Assembly (NCBI GenBank): GCA_034926675.1
Contig: JAYFQW010000004.1
Location: forward strand, 1 to 61,001
Direction of reading: 5' to 3'
Source of the DNA: Clostridia bacterium
Lineage (GTDB): Bacteria > Bacillota > DTU025
DNA length: 61,001 nucleotides
Part shown: positions 44,393-54,568 of the stretch, one piece after another
Numbering within the stretch: position 1 is the first letter of the stretch
Layout: each line of letters opens with the position of its first letter
The notes under the pieces: generated by a model
What the model saw: the letters and a program-made list of their open reading frames with translations, nothing else
Database searches by the model: none
What the model was told of the DNA's origin: nothing
Program-made: the position numbers and the translations under genes

Positions 44393-45232
44393 TTACAGGC
44401 CCCCTTTTCGCAGGCAATCACATAGAGCAGCAGGGACACGCTCACCGATGGCTCGGATGGAAGCGGCCAGGGCTTTAGCGGGTTCACTGCACTCACCCAC
44501 CTCGATCATGAACACTCCGTCCCAATCCGCTGTTCGCAGAAGCGCAAGGAGCGCGCTCCAGTCAATCACACCGGCCCCAACCGCGAGGTGCTCATCGGAT
44601 TGGCCCCGGTTATCATGTGCGTGAATCTGAACAAGACGAGACATCCACGCCACAGCGCACGCAGCCGGGTCGAATCCTTGAAGAACTGCGTGACCTGTGT
44701 CGAGAAGGAGTCCAGTGTCGGGTGGGCACGCTTCGGCCAGAGTCATGAGATCGTCAGGGGTGCGAAGGAACCTCAATTCGCTCCATCCAGTGTTCTCGAG
44801 CATGAGACGAACGCCCAGATCATTGGCTGTGTCGCTCACCGCTCTCATGGTCTCGCACGAGAAGGCAAATGCCTGCGCATCACCGACATCCGGAGATGAC
44901 TTGTGGCCGGAGTGGACGACCATGTCTTTGGCCCCCAGCCTCGCGGCCAGTTGCAGGCTGCCACGGTAGTCGGCCACGGTCTGGCGCCGCAACTGCGGAT
45001 CGGAAGATGCAGGGTTGTTGTGCGCGCAGGGCGGATGAATGGAGTAGATCAGGCCATGCTTGGATGCAAGGCCCTGAAGCCTGTCGATGGTTGCAGGCAA
45101 GATGCTTTCCGGATGGAACCCGTCGAGTTCGCAGAAGAGCTCAATCCTTGTGAATCCATAACCTGCGATTACCTCAGTCGCCGTCACGATGTCAGCTGTC
45201 TCGTGGAGGAGTGTCGATACGCCAATGTTCAA
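44393..45232 (-). CDS. Sugar phosphate isomerase/epimerase (xylose isomerase-like TIM barrel)
   Basis: 279-residue TIM barrel with the full set of metal ligands expected for the family: Glu146 (LMLENT), Asp178 and His181 (LLLDTGH), His206 (IHAHDN) and Glu244 (FMIEVGE). Such enzymes interconvert keto-sugars or sugar phosphates or act on inositols. It is first in an operon with the BadF-type kinase. The homologue fused to a GNAT domain follows after the kinase, so the ancestor was duplicated in place. Substrate unknown. Confidence 0.85.
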   Translation of the reverse strand: MNIGVSTLLHETADIVTATEVIAGYGFTRIELFCELDGFHPESILPATIDRLQGLASKHGLIYSIHPPCAHNNPASSDPQLRRQTVADYRGSLQLAARLGAKDMVVHSGHKSSPDVGDAQAFAFSCETMRAVSDTANDLGVRLMLENTGWSELRFLRTPDDLMTLAEACPPDTGLLLDTGHAVLQGFDPAACAVAWMSRLVQIHAHDNRGQSDEHLAVGAGVIDWSALLALLRTADWDGVFMIEVGECSEPAKALAASIRAIGERVPAALCDCLRKGGL

Positions 45233-45452
45233 ATGTGGTTACCCCCGATCTGCACCGCCGCTCCAATAATCGCCATGCGCACATTCGACCAACGACGTCG
45301 GAACTCCTGTCTCGATGTGCGGTGAGTCATCTCCGTTTCGCACAGCTCCTCACGCATGCGCATGCCGCGATGTCACACGCTGTGATGCCGCAGGGCTCAT
45401 GAAGGAAATGGGGTCAACGGGAAAAACGGAGGCAACGGGGAAACTGGGGCGC
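45233..45452. other. Intergenic stretch without a gene
   Basis: Between the isomerase gene start and the metal ATPase stop. It holds a small palindrome TCACA-cgc-TGTGA (near 45373) and a short A/G-rich run with repeated ACGGGAAA-like words (about 45418-45445). It must contain the isomerase operon promoter, but no convincing hexamer pair was found. Confidence 0.4.
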
Positions 45453-47612
45453 TCAGCTGACGGCACGCCGAGAGGAAGCAGGCGGTCCGTACGCTCTAGT
45501 GGCATTCGCCACTGCGATCAGGGTGACGCCAACGTCCGCGAACACCGCGCTCCACATCGTCGCGATCCCTGCCGCTCCGAGAGCGAGCACCAGAGCCTTC
45601 ACAGAGAGGGCGAGAGTAATATTCTCAATGACAACCCGCCTGGTCGCATGCGCTACGTCTATCGCGTCTACGATACGGGCAGGGTTATCATCCATTATGA
45701 CCACATCGGCCGCCTCTATCGCAGCATCGGATCCGAGGCCGCCCATGGCCACACCCACGTCTGCCCGGGTAAGCGCCGGGGCATCGTTGATTCCATCGCC
45801 AACGAACACTACCTTGCCCCTGCCGCAACCCTTGCCGAAACCCCTGCCCTTGCCCTTGCCGAAACCTTTGCCTCTACCGAAACCCTTGCCCCCACGCCGG
45901 CCACTCTCCCGCTCCGCCATGATTGCCTCCAGAGCTGCAACCTTCTCAGCGGGGAGCAGGTTCGCGCTGTATTCGTCGATCCCCACCTGCCCCGCAACCT
46001 CCTCGGCCACCTGCGCAACATCGCCGGTAAGCATGATTACCCTGCTCACCCCGGCATCATGAAGACGCCGGATAGCGTTAGGAGCCGCAGGCTTCACCTC
46101 GTCGGCCAAACGAATCCTCCCTGCCAGAATTCCGTCAGCGGCCACATTGACCACGGTTCCATCCGTGATGCACGTATCGTGCTGCACATTCTCCCTATGA
46201 AGCAGCCTGTCGTTCCCGGCGAGCACCCGTTCACCCCTGTAGATCGCACGGACTCCGCATCCGCCCACCTCATCGGATTCACTGACCAATGAGCGGTCAA
46301 CTTCAGCGAGGTTTTCATACTTCTCCCGAATTGAAACCGACACCGGGTGCGTGGAATGGGCGCCTGCATGCGCTGCGATGCGTAGCACCTGTTCCTCGTT
46401 GTACCCATTCTCTCCAGTCACCTCCACCACTCTGAAAGACCCACGGGTGAGAGTGCCGGTCTTGTCGAAAATCACGGTATCCACCTGATTCAGAGCCTCG
46501 AGGAAGTTCGCTCCTTTGACCAGCACCCCTCGGCGAGAGGCGCCGCCGATGCCGGCGAAGTAGCTGAGTGGTATGGAGATGACCAGCGCGCAGGGGCACG
46601 AGATGACCAACAGGACAAGCGCCCGATGAAGCCACATGGAAAAGAGCTGCCCCGGAACGAGCAGCGGAGGAACAAGGGCGACGGTCGCGGCGACGCCTAC
46701 AACGGCAGGCGTATAGTACCGAGAGAAGGTGGTTATGAATCGCTCCGTCTGAGCCTTTCGGCCCGCTGCCTGTTCCACCAAAGACAAGACCCGCGCCACT
46801 GCCGACTCTGCGTAGGGCCTTTCTACTGAAAGCGTGATGACACCACTGGTGTTGACCATGCCCGCGAGGACCTCATCGCCCAGTCCCACGGGACGGGGCA
46901 TCGACTCGCCGGTCAGCGCCGACGTGTCCACAGACGATTCACCCTCGACGACCCTTCCGTCCAGGGGTGCTCTCTCGCCAGGCCTCACAACGATCCGGTC
47001 GCCAGGAGACAAGGATTCCGGCGCTGCCTGCACCACCTGTCCATCCCTGATCACCCTCGCCGAATCAGGACGAATGTCCATTAGCGAGGAGATCGCCCCG
47101 CGGGACCGCTCCACCGCAATGTCCTGCAGTATCTCTCCTATGGAGAAGAACACCATAACCCCTACCGCTTCAGGGATCTCGCCGACAGCGATCGCTCCAA
47201 CCGAGGCCACAGCCATCAGGAAGTTCTCATCGAATAACCGGCCGCGCACGATATTGAGCCCGGCGGAAGCCAAAACCCTCCACCCAGCCAGCACGTACGC
47301 CGCGAGCAACAGAACCAGCCAGGCCTTTCCTGCCCCCGGCACAGCGCCGAACCAGGCGCGAACAGCCATTCCCGCCGCAAACATCACCAGAGCCCCGCCT
47401 GTTTCGGCAGCGTGAAGCCTCTCGCTGCCAGGATCTCCGTGATCTCCGTGCGCGTGGTCGTGACGATGGCCTCGACCGAGGCTATGGTCGTGATCGTTAC
47501 AGTGGTCGCAGGCGTGGACGGGGCCGGAATCGTTCCCGGGTTTGCCAGCGTGATTCGGCTCGTTCCCGTGCCTTCCGACCGCACCGCACTTGTTGCTAGC
47601 TTTCATCCCCAT
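45453..47612 (-). CDS. Heavy-metal P1B-type ATPase
   Basis: Metal-exporting ATPase. The N-terminus is His/Asp-rich (residues about 30-60: CDHCNDHDHSLGRGHRHDHAH) instead of an HMA domain. Motifs in order: TGES (about 246), the transmembrane metal site SCPCAL, the phosphorylation site DKTGTLT, the nucleotide-binding HP in STHPVS, and GDGINDAP (about 605-612). CPC with a His-rich N-terminus suggests Zn, Cd, Co or Pb. An odd Gly/Lys/Arg/Phe insertion of about 31 residues (570-600) sits just before the GDGINDAP block. The gene is 5 bases downstream of the ArsR-type regulator, forming one operon. Confidence 0.95.
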   Translation of the reverse strand: MGMKASNKCGAVGRHGNEPNHAGKPGNDSGPVHACDHCNDHDHSLGRGHRHDHAHGDHGDPGSERLHAAETGGALVMFAAGMAVRAWFGAVPGAGKAWLVLLLAAYVLAGWRVLASAGLNIVRGRLFDENFLMAVASVGAIAVGEIPEAVGVMVFFSIGEILQDIAVERSRGAISSLMDIRPDSARVIRDGQVVQAAPESLSPGDRIVVRPGERAPLDGRVVEGESSVDTSALTGESMPRPVGLGDEVLAGMVNTSGVITLSVERPYAESAVARVLSLVEQAAGRKAQTERFITTFSRYYTPAVVGVAATVALVPPLLVPGQLFSMWLHRALVLLVISCPCALVISIPLSYFAGIGGASRRGVLVKGANFLEALNQVDTVIFDKTGTLTRGSFRVVEVTGENGYNEEQVLRIAAHAGAHSTHPVSVSIREKYENLAEVDRSLVSESDEVGGCGVRAIYRGERVLAGNDRLLHRENVQHDTCITDGTVVNVAADGILAGRIRLADEVKPAAPNAIRRLHDAGVSRVIMLTGDVAQVAEEVAGQVGIDEYSANLLPAEKVAALEAIMAERESGRRGGKGFGRGKGFGKGKGRGFGKGCGRGKVVFVGDGINDAPALTRADVGVAMGGLGSDAAIEAADVVIMDDNPARIVDAIDVAHATRRVVIENITLALSVKALVLALGAAGIATMWSAVFADVGVTLIAVANATRAYGPPASSRRAVS
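45813..45905 (-). repeat. Low-complexity insertion in the metal ATPase gene
   Basis: Degenerate 12-base units (variants of TTGCCGAAACCC on the plus strand) encode a GKGFGKGRG-like peptide of 31 residues in the hinge before GDGINDAP. Other P1B ATPases have only a few residues there. The repeat is in frame, so the enzyme may still work. Confidence 0.75.
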
Positions 47613-47617
47613 CGCCG

Positions 47618-48175
47618 CTACCGCTCCTCATCATAATGCTCCTGGGCAAGGTTGATCAGGCCGACTATGTGGTGATCCGCGAGCGCGTAGAAGACATGCT
47701 TTCCCTGTGGACGGGTTTTCACGAGGCGCAGGGCCCTCAGAAGCCTGAGATGATGAGAGACAGCAGGCATAGTGATCCCCAGTGCTTCTGCAAGTTCGCA
47801 CGTGCAAAGCTCCTCTACCGAAAGCATGTGGACTATCCGGCATCTGGTTTCGTCGCCAAGCACACGGAATATCTCAGATACCCCGGCCACAACAGGTACT
47901 CCAGCCACGCGGGACCCCCCGGGCGCCCCGGTAAACCCAGCCAGCGCAGCCACCCCGGCAACGCCGGCCACCTCAGTAAACCCAGAGGGTTCCGGAGTTC
48001 CCAGGGTGTCTTGAGTCTCCGTGAATCCATGGGCATCCGCAACAGCAGGGACAGCAGGAATGTCCGGGGCACGCCGGACAGCCGGGATAGCCCGGGCCCC
48101 AGTGCCGCAATCGAGGCAGGTTCGGCGACTCAGGTGAACGGGAGGCGACCCCGCTGCTGCTTTACGTTTCTCCAT
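47618..48175 (-). CDS. ArsR/SmtB-family metal-responsive repressor with extended N-terminus
   Basis: The C-terminal 95 residues are a standard ArsR winged helix (FRVLGDETRCRIVHML to KHVFYALADHH). The metal-sensing motif ELCTCELA is in the recognition-helix region, as in CadC/ArsR-type sensors of Cd, Pb, Zn or As. Before it stand about 85 residues of low-complexity sequence rich in Gly, Ala, Val and Pro, plus an isolated CLDCG. Such an extension is unusual. The start is set at the ATG at 48175, preceded by GAGGGGG; the frame to 48214 would run into the operator. Autoregulated together with the ATPase. Confidence 0.92.
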   Translation of the reverse strand: MEKRKAAAGSPPVHLSRRTCLDCGTGARAIPAVRRAPDIPAVPAVADAHGFTETQDTLGTPEPSGFTEVAGVAGVAALAGFTGAPGGSRVAGVPVVAGVSEIFRVLGDETRCRIVHMLSVEELCTCELAEALGITMPAVSHHLRLLRALRLVKTRPQGKHVFYALADHHIVGLINLAQEHYDEER

Positions 48176-48202
48176 ATCCACGCCCCCTCGCAGATCAGAT
48201 AG

Positions 48203-48226
48203 ACGATTAAGCAATCATCTAATCGT
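48203..48226 (-). promoter_or_regulatory. ArsR-type operator
   Basis: ACGATTA-N10-TAATCGT, a perfect 7-bp inverted repeat, lies just downstream of the promoter at 48234-48262 and 28 bases before the regulator gene. It overlaps the expected transcription start, the usual place for ArsR/SmtB binding and metal-dependent release. Confidence 0.65.
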
Positions 48227-48233
48227 TACCCAT

Positions 48234-48262
48234 ACGATATTCCACGTTCTCGCGAAAGTCAA
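48234..48262 (-). promoter_or_regulatory. Promoter of the metal-resistance operon
   Basis: On the minus strand TTGACT (48262-48257) and TATCGT (48239-48234) are 17 bases apart, followed directly by the ArsR-type operator. It reads toward the regulator and ATPase genes. Confidence 0.6.
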
Positions 48263-48505
48263 CTCCACAGACCTGTGGGGTTGTAGGGTTGAGGTCGACT
48301 CCATCCACAATATGGGAAGTCCGCGCCGTGACGCTAGGACTCACGTTTCGCACGTGACATATGGCAAGCAGGCATCTCGGAGATGACCAGCTAGGCTCAT
48401 TTTCCGCAGTAGGAATCTACTCCCTCGCCAGACCGCTCGTCTGGCGCCGCCCAAAATGCCGCGACTGAAGCATCTACGTGCGGAACGTGAGTCATGGAGC
48501 GACCT

Positions 48506-48794
48506 GTACGGAGATCTCCGAAAAACTCGGTGTTTCTCAGAGACCTGTACGGAATTCGTACTGCCAACACCGGATACCAGTACGGATTCCGTACAGCGCT
48601 GAAGGCAAGACCGGCGAACGATCCTCAAAAGCTGCTCCAAACTCCCGAAATATGACATATATGCACGCATTGCGGGCATATATTACCATTATCTAGGTGT
48701 TTTGGGCCCTCGCAGACCCATCTTTCATCGAATGAGTCCTGGGGCCGTACGCATTCCGTACTGGTTGCACGGCAAACCTGTACGAATTCCGTAC
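48506..48794. repeat. Ordered array of 15-bp palindromes in non-coding DNA
   Basis: Five variants of GTACGGAnTCCGTAC start at 48506, 48547, 48580, 48747 and 48780. The copy at 48580 is a perfect palindrome. Sites 2-3 and 4-5 are each exactly 33 bases apart, and the two pairs are exactly 200 bases apart. Between them lies an AT-rich block with the inverted repeat ATATATGC-N11-GCATATAT (48657-48683). The spacing suggests a protein-binding array. In one plus-strand frame each pair would also encode 11-residue repeats around VRIPY, so a decayed coding repeat is the alternative. Confidence 0.65.
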
Positions 48795-49307
48795 TACGCG
48801 CACGGGATTGACTGTGAGAATCATGAGATGACTTCGGATGCTCAGGACTCAGGGCGCCGGATCGACAGTTTTGCTGAAAATCGGACGCATGGGCAGGAAC
48901 TTCGAATTGGAACGGACCGTCAGCAGATGATGCTCGCAAGAGGCCCAGCAGCACGCGCAGCATCACATCACAGCAGCACAACGCAGCAGCACAACGCAGA
49001 GTCGCAGAGCAACACGCAATAGAACACTCTTCTAGGCCGATGCACCTCCGCGCCCGCGCTCCACCACAGCTCGGACGAGTGGGACGGCCTCGTCGCAGGA
49101 ATCAGCTCTGCCGAATGCTGTTTTCCCTGCATGCCTGCTACAACTGCTACGCTTGTCCATGCTCGCGCGGCGGGCTTCCACGCACAGCGGTGCTGATGAG
49201 CCCGTGGCGCCAGGACATCTGGCAACGGACGGAGTTGGAAGCCCAGAGGCTGGGCACTTGGGCCATCGGTATGCCGATGATCCGGGCGCTATGGCGCTTC
49301 CGATGGC

Positions 49308-49455
49308 GCGGGCTAACCCTGGGAAACTGCGGACTAGCCCCTGGTAACCGCGGGCTAACCCTGGGCTACCGCGGGCTAACCCCGGCAGTCCCGCCGACCC
49401 GCCAGTCCCGCCCGACCCGCCGACCCGCCCGACCCGCCCGACCCGCCAGCCCTGT
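49308..49455. repeat. Tandem repeats: four 21-bp units followed by a CGACCCGCC run
   Basis: Four adjacent 21-base units (consensus GCGGGCTAACCCTGGGnnACC) fill 49308-49391. A run of 4-9-base variants of GACCCGCC extends to about 49455. Upstream, 48970-49010 has doubled CAGCACAACG words. No convincing gene covers this part of the 48263-49474 gap, although a plus-strand frame (49040-49459) stays open through it. Confidence 0.7.
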
Positions 49456-49474
49456 CTGACCCTGATAGCCCCAG

Positions 49475-49861
49475 CTAGCTCTGGCCCGCCTCAGCCCTGG
49501 GCATGCTCCTGCTTGCGATGATGCTGACCCCTGTTCCTGCAACACTCTCCACGATCACCTGGTGAATCGCAACTGGCGCATCGACCCGTGTACTGGCTAT
49601 CTGCCGAAGTGCCTCCATGATCTTCTCCTTCGGGATCGGGGACGAGGTTCTCACGGGCACGAGTGGGAGGAAACCGCCCCTCACCCTCACAGTCGATGTT
49701 ACTGTCCTCTTAGGGGCGCAGAGCTCGTCAAGGGCGTACTGTGCACCTCGCTTGCAGCTATTGCCCTCAACCGACGTCACCTGGCCGCCCTCAAGCTTCA
49801 CCCGGAGCCTGCACCCGACAGGGCACACAATGCAGGTAAGCTCGCGTTCTTCCTCTATCAT
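49475..49861 (-). CDS. DUF1667 protein
   Basis: 128 residues with CIVCPVGCRL (about 10-19) and a further Cys in NSCKRGAQYA, the pattern of DUF1667. This small domain is always found beside the two flavoproteins encoded upstream, in anaerobic glycerol-3-phosphate oxidation clusters of Firmicutes. The cysteines may bind metal or Fe-S. It overlaps the preceding flavoprotein gene by 4 bases, so the three are coupled. Last gene of the glycerol operon; the exact biochemical role is not known. Confidence 0.88.
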   Translation of the reverse strand: MIEEERELTCIVCPVGCRLRVKLEGGQVTSVEGNSCKRGAQYALDELCAPKRTVTSTVRVRGGFLPLVPVRTSSPIPKEKIMEALRQIASTRVDAPVAIHQVIVESVAGTGVSIIASRSMPRAEAGQS

Positions 49862-51171
49862 GCCTTCTCGCCCCCGTCTCTGTGCCTCGGAGTGATTCTG
49901 ACGAGCAGCTCAGGTTGGCCGTTCCCTGTTCCGTCTACTACCTTTCCCCGATTCACCTTGCCGAGGGGTATGGTCAGAGCGACCATCTCAGCAGGCCTTA
50001 CCACTCTCTCATACTTGCTGTGCACAACTCGTTCCCCAATGACCGCTTCTACGTTCACGTTCTCAGCAGGCCGCGCGACTCGCATGAACAAGCGGATATC
50101 CCGTTTCTCCAGACTCTCCACATGCAACACCTGCGGAACCACGTACCTAACTCCATCTCCCGCCCGGGTCCGCACTGTGGGCCCAGTCGGCTGCTGTCCG
50201 TTTACCAGCCGACCTGCGCCCTCGCCTGCCACCCACGCCTCGCGAGTCACATTGTCCACCAGGTCGTGCACCTGCACCACATTTCCACAGGCAAACACGC
50301 CTGGAATAGATGTCTCCATTTCGTCAGTGACAACCGGGCCCTGAGTGATCGGATCTATCACTGCCCCTGCTGCCCTGGTAAGCTCGTTCTCTGGAATGAG
50401 CCCGATGGAAAGAAGCAGGGTGTCGCAGGGGATTTTCCACTCAGTGCCCGGTATTGGCCGGAGCTTCTCATCCACCTTCGCCACAGTCACGGCAGTCACA
50501 CGCTCATCGCCGTGCACATCCACTACAGTGTGGCCGAGGTATAGAGGTATGCCCTGATCATCCAGGCATTGCACTATGTTCCGGGTGAGCCCTGATGGAA
50601 AAGGCAATATCTCAAGAACGGCTTCCACCTTCGCGCCTTCCCAGGTGAGCCGGCGGGCCATTATCAGCCCTACATCTCCGGATCCGAGTATCACTACCCT
50701 TTTCCCGGGCATGTACCCTTCCATGTTCACAAACCGCTGGGCAGCGCCTGCAGTGAACACACCCGCCGGACGCGAGCCGGGAATGGTGATCGCACCTCGA
50801 TTCCTCTCCCTGCACCCCATGGCCAGGACGACGGCTTTTGCGGATATCTCCATCATGCCTTGGGCACGATTCACCGCATATATCCGCCGGTCTGGTGCGA
50901 GTTCCAGGACCATTGTATCGAGGAGGACCTCAACTCCGGCCTCTCTGGCCTCGTCGATGTAGTGTTCTGCGTACTCAGGCCCCGTGAGCTCTTGGGATAG
51001 GGTCTGGAGCCCGAATCCGTTGTGGATGCACTGCTGAAGGATGCCCCCGAGTTCGCGATCACGATCCATCAGGATCACCCGGCCCGAACAGGACTTCTTC
51101 GCACTTGCTGCGGCCCCAAGGCCTGCGGGGCCCCCGCCGATCACTGCTGCATCGCACTCGACTCTATGCAT
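49858..51171 (-). CDS. FAD-dependent oxidoreductase of the glycerol-3-phosphate operon
   Basis: 437-residue flavoprotein with FAD-binding motif AAVIGGGPAGLGAA near the start. It has the GGILQQCIHNGFG block typical of the oxidoreductases paired with GlpA-like subunits, and a second nucleotide-binding motif RVVILGSGDVGLIMARRL (about 167-184). TSIPGVFACGNVVQVHDLVD closes the FAD site. It probably passes electrons from the GlpA-like subunit onward. The ATG at 51171 overlaps the end of the upstream gene by 8 bases and is preceded by GGAGAGGGGG. Confidence 0.88.
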   Translation of the reverse strand: MHRVECDAAVIGGGPAGLGAAASAKKSCSGRVILMDRDRELGGILQQCIHNGFGLQTLSQELTGPEYAEHYIDEAREAGVEVLLDTMVLELAPDRRIYAVNRAQGMMEISAKAVVLAMGCRERNRGAITIPGSRPAGVFTAGAAQRFVNMEGYMPGKRVVILGSGDVGLIMARRLTWEGAKVEAVLEILPFPSGLTRNIVQCLDDQGIPLYLGHTVVDVHGDERVTAVTVAKVDEKLRPIPGTEWKIPCDTLLLSIGLIPENELTRAAGAVIDPITQGPVVTDEMETSIPGVFACGNVVQVHDLVDNVTREAWVAGEGAGRLVNGQQPTGPTVRTRAGDGVRYVVPQVLHVESLEKRDIRLFMRVARPAENVNVEAVIGERVVHSKYERVVRPAEMVALTIPLGKVNRGKVVDGTGNGQPELLVRITPRHRDGGEKA

Positions 51172-52708
51172 TGCCGAGCGCCCCCTCTCCGCCATCTGCC
51201 TCCACATCCTGCTCCACATCTTGCTCCACATCCTGCTCTACATCAGGCAGCGGCTGTTTGGTGCGCCCATCGAGTATCCTCGACAACCCGCCCTTTTTCG
51301 TAACCTCCTCCATGGGAATGCCCAGCTCCCTGCTTATTATGGCTGTGACACGAGGCCCGCAGAATCCGCCCTGGCATCTTCCAGCGCCCGCCCGAGTTCT
51401 TCGTTTTATGCCATCCAAGGTCGTGCACGGAACTGGCCTGTGGATCGCTTCCACGATTTCCGCCTCGGTTACACTCTCGCACCGGCAGATGATATGTCCC
51501 CACAGCGGGTTCTTCTCCATAAGCTCCGCTTGGACCTCACGAGGCATCTCAGCGAACTGGAGGGGTCGCTTTCTTATGGGGTTGAAATCGGGCCTCTCCA
51601 CCAAATCCAGACCCGCATCGGAAAGCAGGTCACGGATCGCGACAGCGATAGCAGGCGCAGCAGTGAGCCCTGGCGACTGGATTCCGGCGGCGTTGATGAA
51701 GTTGGGCACTCCTGGCGCGGGGCCAATCACAAAGTCGCCGGCTGGTTTCGCGACTGCACGTAGGCCTGTGAAATTCGTTATCGATTCCCGCGTCGGAAGA
51801 CTGGGCATGAGCTTCAACGCGCCGGATAGCACCTCCGCAAGGCCGGCCGCCGTCGTGGCGCGGTCATGTTTGTCATCTACCTGCTGGGAGTTGGGGCCGG
51901 CGAGCATGTTCCCATCCACAGTGGGCGCCACCACGATTCCCTTGGAGAACGGAGTCGGAACCGGGAACAGCGGCCTTCTCACATACCCGCCAACCCTCTT
52001 GTCGTACAGATAGTACTCGCCTTTCCGCGGCGATATGGTGTAGTCTGTCTGACCCACCATGTGGGACATTTCATCAGCATCGATTCCTGCGGCGTTGACC
52101 ACGAAACGAGTGTGAACCAAGCAGTTCGGGCATTTCACAACCGAAGCGCGCCCATTCTCCACATCTATTCCAATTACCGGAGAGCTGAGCAGCACTCTCA
52201 CACCGTTCACTGCGGCGTTCTCAGCGCACGCGATGGCAAGCTCCCACGGGTTCGTGATTCCCGCCGACGGCGCCCACAGAGCTCCAACTGCTGCAGGCGA
52301 TATGTTGGGCTCCAGGTCAACGACTTTCCCATGTGGGATGATCTCAAGGCCGGGCACACCATTCCTGATTCCCCTGTCTCTCAGAAAACGGAGCCCTTCC
52401 ACCTGGTCCTTCTCCAGGGCCACAACCAGTGAACCAGTGTTCCTGTACGCGACCCCAAGCTCCGCAGTTATCCTTGGATACATCGCGCATCCCATCACGT
52501 TCAGCTTAGCCTTCCAGCTGCCTGGATCAGCATCGTATCCAGCATGCACCAGCGCAGTGTTGGCCTTTGTTGTTCCGCAAGCCACGTCTGCCTGTCGTTC
52601 CAGCAAGACCACGTTGAGCTGGAATCGAGATAGCTCACGGGCTATCGCGGATCCCACGACCCCTGCCCCGATGACTACAACATCTGCCGACATCATCTCT
52701 AGCTGCAC
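51164..52708 (-). CDS. GlpA-like glycerol-3-phosphate dehydrogenase with [2Fe-2S] BFD domain
   Basis: Oxidises glycerol-3-phosphate to dihydroxyacetone phosphate. The FAD motif VVVIGAGVVGSAIARELSR lies at the start, the DAO-family fold extends to about 380, and then a BFD-like [2Fe-2S] domain with CRCESVTEAEI and AGRCQGGFCGPRV (about 415-460). The C-terminus ends in a DVEQ repeat encoded by a 12-base microsatellite. GTG at 52708 is taken as start, with AAGGGGG upstream; the ATG at 52696 is an alternative. It starts eight bases after the glpK stop. Confidence 0.9.
   Translation of the reverse strand: MQLEMMSADVVVIGAGVVGSAIARELSRFQLNVVLLERQADVACGTTKANTALVHAGYDADPGSWKAKLNVMGCAMYPRITAELGVAYRNTGSLVVALEKDQVEGLRFLRDRGIRNGVPGLEIIPHGKVVDLEPNISPAAVGALWAPSAGITNPWELAIACAENAAVNGVRVLLSSPVIGIDVENGRASVVKCPNCLVHTRFVVNAAGIDADEMSHMVGQTDYTISPRKGEYYLYDKRVGGYVRRPLFPVPTPFSKGIVVAPTVDGNMLAGPNSQQVDDKHDRATTAAGLAEVLSGALKLMPSLPTRESITNFTGLRAVAKPAGDFVIGPAPGVPNFINAAGIQSPGLTAAPAIAVAIRDLLSDAGLDLVERPDFNPIRKRPLQFAEMPREVQAELMEKNPLWGHIICRCESVTEAEIVEAIHRPVPCTTLDGIKRRTRAGAGRCQGGFCGPRVTAIISRELGIPMEEVTKKGGLSRILDGRTKQPLPDVEQDVEQDVEQDVEADGGEGALGNA
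51201..51248 (-). repeat. 12-bp microsatellite in the GlpA-like gene tail
   Basis: Four copies of a 12-base unit (TCCACATCCTGC on the plus strand, with single-base changes) encode DVEQ repeats in the last part of the dehydrogenase. The copy number could vary by slippage without shifting the frame. Confidence 0.85.
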
Positions 52709-52715
52709 TGAAGCC

Positions 52716-54410
<1,695 letters not shown>

Positions 54411-54568
54411 CTAGTTATGCAGTTCGATGAGATGCCTTAGTAGTCACTGCCCCATGCCATTGGAGAGATGCCAGCACGGACATTCCCCTCTGCCGCTATT
54501 GTAGCACAACACGCAGTGAAACGTCCGCGGTTTGAGCGCACCTTGTGTAGAGCGCATCTCGCCGTACG

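Noticed and set aside
48478-49022. Two plus-strand frames (48478-48696, 48702-49022) with VRIPY repeats
   Set aside because: No ribosome sites and no recognisable domains; the peptide repeat may simply follow from the palindromes. Kept only as an alternative reading of the array.
49308-49455. CRISPR array
   Set aside because: The 21-bp units are directly adjacent with no spacers, and no cas gene is present.
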